Part shown: piece by piece, positions 6,543 through 8,709 of the stretch
Layout of the letters: the number at the start of each line of letters is the position of its first letter
Position numbering within the stretch: the stretch's first letter is position 1
Origin: Gammaproteobacteria bacterium
Lineage (GTDB): Bacteria; Pseudomonadota; Gammaproteobacteria; Pseudomonadales; Azotimanducaceae
Length of the DNA: 8,709 bases
Direction of reading: 5' to 3'
Assembly: GCA_018667205.1 (NCBI GenBank)
Contig: JABIVN010000370.1
Location: 1 to 8,709, forward strand
Translations under genes and position numbers: made by a program
Notes under the pieces: generated by a model
Seen by the model: only the letters and a program-made list of their open reading frames with translations
Told to the model about the DNA's origin: nothing
Databases searched by the model: none

Positions 6543-7430
6543 TTATTCGAGTTCTGCTAACATTTCATCGTAGTTATTGAACCCGAGTACTGGCGTTATC
6601 TGCTCTCGCCAGGTTTCGTCGATTCTGGCGAGCGTTCTGTTGCTTAGTATTGTTCGGGAACCGACCCTGCCGTCACGTACTTTCGCGCTATCACTGCCCG
6701 TTGGTAGGTTGGACATCTCTTCGCTTTTTGTTCGCATTAGAGCATCATCGAAGCGGTTTTTGTGCGCGAGCATGAAGGGTAGGGAGGAATGCTCTAGCGT
6801 CAATGCAAGCAATTCCTGATCTAAGTTGATACCAATAAACTCAGCGATTCGTTCAATAGTGCTGGAACTGTTCCTTAGCATTAATTCGTAGGCAAGAAAC
6901 AGGACGTCAGGTTCGTTTCGCCTTGGCCACCATGAAAGCAGGTGCTTGAAGTAGTTGTCGTCTCGCATTATCTGTGACTCAACGAATTCGTCGATTGGCA
7001 CACAACCGGGTTCAAGGAACCAACCTTCATTGAACTTATAGAAGGACACTGCCGCGTCCCCAAAGTTGCGCACGACGTTAATGTAGCGTCCTCCCTTAGG
7101 CACCAAATCGGCGCTTAGGTGACTTTTAAACGCTCTGGGGTTTGCTCTTTGTTCGGCGTCCAGATCAAGCCCGAGAGAGACGCTCGTCTCGATCCACGGT
7201 ACCACTCGCGAGATATCGTCGAAATCCATGTCCCCGCGAGTGCGCAAGGTATGGACGATCTGTTGGGTCCAAGTCGTGCCGCTCTTGCTAAAAGGCGTGA
7301 TCACCACATCGGTTGGCCTGAGTTTTAGGGACAGACCTTTCGCGTATCCTGCCGCAGAAAAGAGTGGTTGGGTTATTGCTCGTAATTCGGCAAGGCTAGT
7401 GGCGCGTTTTGCAGGTTTCGTCTTATCCAA
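6543..7430 (-). CDS. PAPS-dependent sulfotransferase (Sulfotransfer_1-like)
   Basis: 295 residues, the normal length for cytosolic sulfotransferases, which move sulfate from PAPS to a hydroxyl or amine. The 5'-phosphosulfate loop is TPFSKSGTTW (K49-W54), with serine where many enzymes have proline before the lysine. The likely catalytic base is H104 in PRAFKSHLSADLVP. The 3'-phosphate site is INVVRNFGDAAVSFYKF (R121, S129). The C-terminal loop KVRDGRVG (250-257) replaces the animal RKGxxGDW form, as bacterial members often do. No signal peptide is present. The start is TTG 7430: the codon before it is TAA, so no longer form is possible in this frame, and the ribosome site is weak. It begins 29 bases after the MFS stop on the same strand, so it is probably cotranscribed and perhaps coupled to it. 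The acceptor is unknown; a small secondary metabolite, lipid or sterol-like alcohol is an inference only. Confidence 0.9.
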   Translation of the reverse strand: MDKTKPAKRATSLAELRAITQPLFSAAGYAKGLSLKLRPTDVVITPFSKSGTTWTQQIVHTLRTRGDMDFDDISRVVPWIETSVSLGLDLDAEQRANPRAFKSHLSADLVPKGGRYINVVRNFGDAAVSFYKFNEGWFLEPGCVPIDEFVESQIMRDDNYFKHLLSWWPRRNEPDVLFLAYELMLRNSSSTIERIAEFIGINLDQELLALTLEHSSLPFMLAHKNRFDDALMRTKSEEMSNLPTGSDSAKVRDGRVGSRTILSNRTLARIDETWREQITPVLGFNNYDEMLAELE

Positions 7431-7459
7431 ATTAGTTCCATGTGGTTGTCAGCGGTATG

Positions 7460-8709
7460 TCAGCCTGCGTGAACGCTCACTCGTTTCACAAGCCAGAACA
7501 TGGCAATAAACAATACAACATACATCCCGGCAGCGAAAGCGTAAGGAATAGTTGGATTATATTGATACATCAGGCCGCCGATGAAAGGACCAATAGTAAA
7601 GCCAAGAGGGCCGCACGAACCTGCTACCCCCGCTACAGCGCCCTGTTCTGCTGGAGACACAGCCAGGGAGGCTCCAGCCATGAAACCTGGGCCAGCCAGC
7701 CCCATGCCGAATCCAAGAAATGTCATGGCAAGGGTGAGCAGCAATTGTGTTTCAACGAAGGTCATCAACGTGAATGCAACAACCAGTACAGGCATTGCGA
7801 GTCTTAGCAGGGTAAAAGGTTTGATATCGAGTCTTTGAACCACCACAAGTTGTGCGAACAATGATGCTGCGCCGGTGCACATCATAGCAAGGCCAAAGGT
7901 TTGGGCGGTTTCGCCGGGACCAAGTCCCAGAACGTCCTGAAACCTGAAGCCCATTGTCTGCTGCACGAGCGCAAACCCTGTGAACATGCAAACGCCTACA
8001 ATGACAAATGGCAATATTCGTGGGTCCGTGTAGCGAAGTCGTCTAGCCGGCCTGTGCTCACTTGGATTGTGTGGCGATTCCGGCAGGAACTTAAGAATAA
8101 ATAGGCCATTCAGGAACGCGAAGACCGCGATTGTCCACAAAGGCGCAAGTAAGGATATGACCGCTAGGCCGGCTAGCGCCGGGCCGAGAATAGAACCGAT
8201 GTTATTGGCGGCACCGGCGGCTCCCATGCCTTTCGTTCGGTTGCTGATATCGGTGATGTCTGCCATGTAGGCCGTCGCCGCGGGCATGCCGGCGGACATA
8301 ATGCTTGCGTGTGTCACGCGCGCGACGATCAGGGCGATAAAGAGAGGCGTGCCTAGCAACCAACCAGATAGACCAAGATTGAGTACGGTGTTGAATACGA
8401 TAGTGCCCATGGAAAACCCGAACACGCCGATCAACATCACTCGCCGGCGTCCATATCGGTCGCTCAGCCTCCCCCAGTGTGGTGAAGAGAGGAATACCGC
8501 CAGTGACGAGATTGAAATAATGCTGGTGATCTGAAAGTCCTGCAACCCGAGTTCACGGCCCAGAGGTGCAAGGACAGGAAACAGAACCGAAAAGCCCATC
8601 CCCATGATGACCAGGGAAGCGAGTAGTGTGCGACGGGATCTTTCGTATTGTGCGCTAGATGGGGCTGGTTCGATTGTGGGTTCCCGGTGCTGTGAGTCAA
8701 AGCTGACTC
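7460..8709 (-). CDS. MFS transporter, DHA1/TetA-like (5'-partial at right edge)
   Basis: The visible 415 residues fit a 12-helix major facilitator. Motif A, GRLSDRYGRRR (8441-8473), lies in the loop after helix 2. The ATAYMADITDISNRTKGMG stretch before helix 5, followed by GSILGPALAGL, is typical of the TetA-like drug:H+ antiporter branch. A central cytoplasmic loop (ESPHNPSEHRPARRLRY) separates the two six-helix halves. The first ATG (8605) would cut into helix 1: upstream codons read RRTLLASLVIMGMGFSV, the frame stays open to the edge and has no ATG, GTG or TTG before it, so the true start lies beyond 8709. It sits in the inner membrane and most likely exports a small amphipathic compound; the substrate is unknown. 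The sulfotransferase follows 29 bases downstream on the same strand, suggesting a shared job. Confidence 0.88.
   Translation of the reverse strand, partial: VSFDSQHREPTIEPAPSSAQYERSRRTLLASLVIMGMGFSVLFPVLAPLGRELGLQDFQITSIISISSLAVFLSSPHWGRLSDRYGRRRVMLIGVFGFSMGTIVFNTVLNLGLSGWLLGTPLFIALIVARVTHASIMSAGMPAATAYMADITDISNRTKGMGAAGAANNIGSILGPALAGLAVISLLAPLWTIAVFAFLNGLFILKFLPESPHNPSEHRPARRLRYTDPRILPFVIVGVCMFTGFALVQQTMGFRFQDVLGLGPGETAQTFGLAMMCTGAASLFAQLVVVQRLDIKPFTLLRLAMPVLVVAFTLMTFVETQLLLTLAMTFLGFGMGLAGPGFMAGASLAVSPAEQGAVAGVAGSCGPLGFTIGPFIGGLMYQYNPTIPYAFAAGMYVVLFIAMFWLVKRVSVHAG

Noticed and set aside
7442..7807. Plus-strand 121-codon frame inside the MFS gene
   Set aside because: It is antisense to clear MFS coding sequence, low in hydrophobic order and without family resemblance.

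Overview
The window looks like a piece of a Gram-negative, probably marine, gammaproteobacterial chromosome. This is inference from protein style: a large exported di-haem peroxidase with Ig-like repeats, a SnoaL-like protein, a family VIII-type serine hydrolase, a bacterial PAPS sulfotransferase and a DHA1-type MFS carrier. No rRNA, tRNA, CRISPR array, insertion sequence or phage gene is visible, and no marker gene fixes the taxon. Base composition is roughly balanced.

Layout. Bases 1-3089 (+) hold the C-terminal 1028 codons of a very large di-haem cytochrome c peroxidase/MauG-family protein whose start lies left of the window. It has two tandem beta-sandwich-like repeats, flanked by short VDPA-rich linkers, followed by the peroxidase part with two CxxCH haem sites. 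Bases 3090-3620 are non-coding and rich in short inverted repeats, including a strong GC hairpin just after the peroxidase and a probable terminator for the gene coming the other way. Bases 3621-4130 (-) encode a SnoaL/NTF2-like protein. Bases 4131-5040 contain long overlapping reading frames on both strands that match no family I recognise; the minus-strand one is kept only as a low-confidence hypothetical. Bases 5041-6303 (+) encode a beta-lactamase-fold serine hydrolase, probably an esterase, with a 9-G tract in its coding sequence. Bases 6543-7430 (-) encode a sulfotransferase that sits 29 bases behind an MFS transporter (7460 to the right edge, -), and the two look like one operon.

How they may work together. 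The MFS-sulfotransferase pair is the only clear transcriptional unit: sulfation of a small hydroxylated compound plus transport is a reasonable but unproven reading. The SnoaL-like protein and the serine hydrolase are typical accessory small-molecule enzymes, but they are on opposite strands and separated by about 900 bases, so a shared pathway is not demonstrated. The peroxidase is probably periplasmic or surface-exposed and functionally separate. I see no convincing new defence or mobile system; the oddest items are the peroxidase architecture, the open-on-both-strands region and the G-tract in the hydrolase.
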